Source: Lepas anatifera
Lineage: Eukaryota; Arthropoda; Thecostraca; Lepadidae
DNA: 64,000 nt
Reading direction: 5' to 3'
NCBI GenBank assembly: GCA_034440635.1
Contig: JAOTON010001597.1
Location: forward strand, 682,001-746,000
Under the pieces are notes generated by a model. The model was not told where the DNA came from, ran no database searches, and saw only the letters and a list, made by a program, of their open reading frames with translations. Positions 63,171 through 64,000 of the stretch are shown in pieces. The stretch's first letter is position 1. Each line of letters starts with the position of its first letter. Both the position numbers and the translations under genes were made by a program.

Positions 63171-63713
63171 TCCTAACCCCCCCCCAGATTCGTGTACGCG
63201 AGGTGACGGAACTAGTGATGTGGGAGGTGACGGCACTGGTGAGGCGGGGGTGATGGCACTGGCAAGGCCGGAGGCGGGAGGCGACGGTGTTCGTGAGGCG
63301 CGAGGCGATGGATAGTTGGGGGGGGTGGGGGAGACCATGACGCCGTAGACTGCACATCGGCTCATCGAACAGTTGAGGCATCTCCTCCGTCGATATATCG
63401 CCGGTGTCACGTTCACGAGTGTGTCGAGGACTGACTGAATCAGAGGGGGCCACCGCTGTTCCAAGGAGCCGCCGCAGGCCCGGGTTGGGCCGTCGCCGCC
63501 ACTGGCCCGGGTTGGGCCACAGTTACCCAGGCGACTACCGTTGCCGCAGGCCCAGGTGGGGAAGCCGCCGCCACCGAATAACTTCTCACAATGCGGCGAC
63601 CGGCAAGTTGCCACGCAATCTCCAGTAGGCGGCAACTCCATCGGCCATAGCTTACCAAACATACATAGGGATTGTAGGTCAACATGGTGAAATGGGCAGT
63701 GTGCGTCTGTGAA
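63171..63713. other. GC-rich sequence, no gene recognised
   Basis: Includes a GAGGTGACGG/GAGGCGGGAGGCGACGG-type imperfect repeat at 63200-63310 and CCCGGGTTGGGCC twice at about 63480-63520. Overlapping frames on both strands are open because the DNA is GC-rich; none has a known domain. Confidence 0.45.
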
Positions 63714-64000
63714 ATTATACGCGCCCCGCAGGGGAGGGTGAAATTCGCTCCTCCTGGTTTTTCCAGATAGCTCAAAAACGAAGAGACGCAGAGCAACGAA
63801 ACTTACGGTACCTTATTCCTAATCAATTTTACACATCTGACCAAATTTTTGAGTTAAGGTCATGTCTGGTCAAGGAGCTATTTAAGGTCAAGTGACCCGA
63901 CCTCAAAACCTAAAATTACGAGTTTGAAGCGGTGCCCAGGGAACATCAGCGAACCGATCACTTTGAAACTTCCACAATATGGTAATGTCATTAAGGTCTA
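63714..64000. mobile_element. TTAA-type TGACCT-rich element, cut by window end
   Basis: Begins ACGCGCCCCGCAGGGG after TTAT (one change from TTAA). It is collinear with 36553-36840 (GAGACGCAGAGCAACGAAAC, ACGAGTTTGAAGCGG, GATCACTTTGAAACTTCCAC). It continues beyond the window. Confidence 0.7.

Overview
The window looks like intron-rich animal nuclear DNA, probably protostome and most likely arthropod. This rests on recalled family resemblance (neurexin LNS1 domain, TBCE ubiquitin-like domain, MRP7/ABCC10), spliced genes with GT-AG junctions, eukaryotic tRNA genes and a crowd of short DNA transposons. There is no bacterial-style gene order. All confidently recognised protein genes lie on the minus strand.

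Layout. 0.3-1.06 kb: terminal exon of tubulin-folding cofactor E (TBCE). 1-9 kb: tandem repeats, a shattered mariner transposase and TTAA-flanked elements. 9.2-9.8 kb: a neurexin first coding exon with signal peptide and first LNS domain, with a CpG-rich block upstream. 10-44 kb: mostly gene-poor. It holds minisatellites (27-bp array at 19.4-20.0 kb), hAT-type MITEs with 8-bp target duplications, a family of TTAA-flanked elements packed with AGGTCA/TGACCT hexamers, tRNA-derived SINEs, a foldback element, a 5'-truncated non-LTR retrotransposon with a perfect 13-bp target duplication, an unrecognised terminal coding exon (25.4-26.0 kb) and a signal-peptide exon (33.5 kb). 45-61 kb: a complete ABCC10 (MRP7) ABC-transporter gene in 14 exons, with an unusually large first exon carrying TMD0, TMD1 and NBD1. 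Its intron 5 holds tRNA-Val(AAC), tRNA-Ala(AGC), several MITEs and an opposite-strand ORF with a KEN motif. 61-64 kb: MITEs and one more TTAA element running off the window.

Two observations stand out. First, at least five ABCC10 introns carry tandem arrays touching exon boundaries. One array (45.83-45.95 kb) consists of 30-nt units each containing a potential 3' splice site. It stays in frame, so alternative acceptor choice would add 10-residue steps inside NBD2. Second, a TTAA-targeted non-autonomous element family carries 15-20 nuclear-receptor-type half-sites per roughly 1 kb copy and occurs at least eight times here.

The recognised coding exons contain several single-base frame breaks, mostly in G/C runs. 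I read these as residual sequence errors rather than gene death, but the sequence alone cannot prove that. Exon borders were set by eye from splice consensus, reading phase and family alignment recalled from memory.
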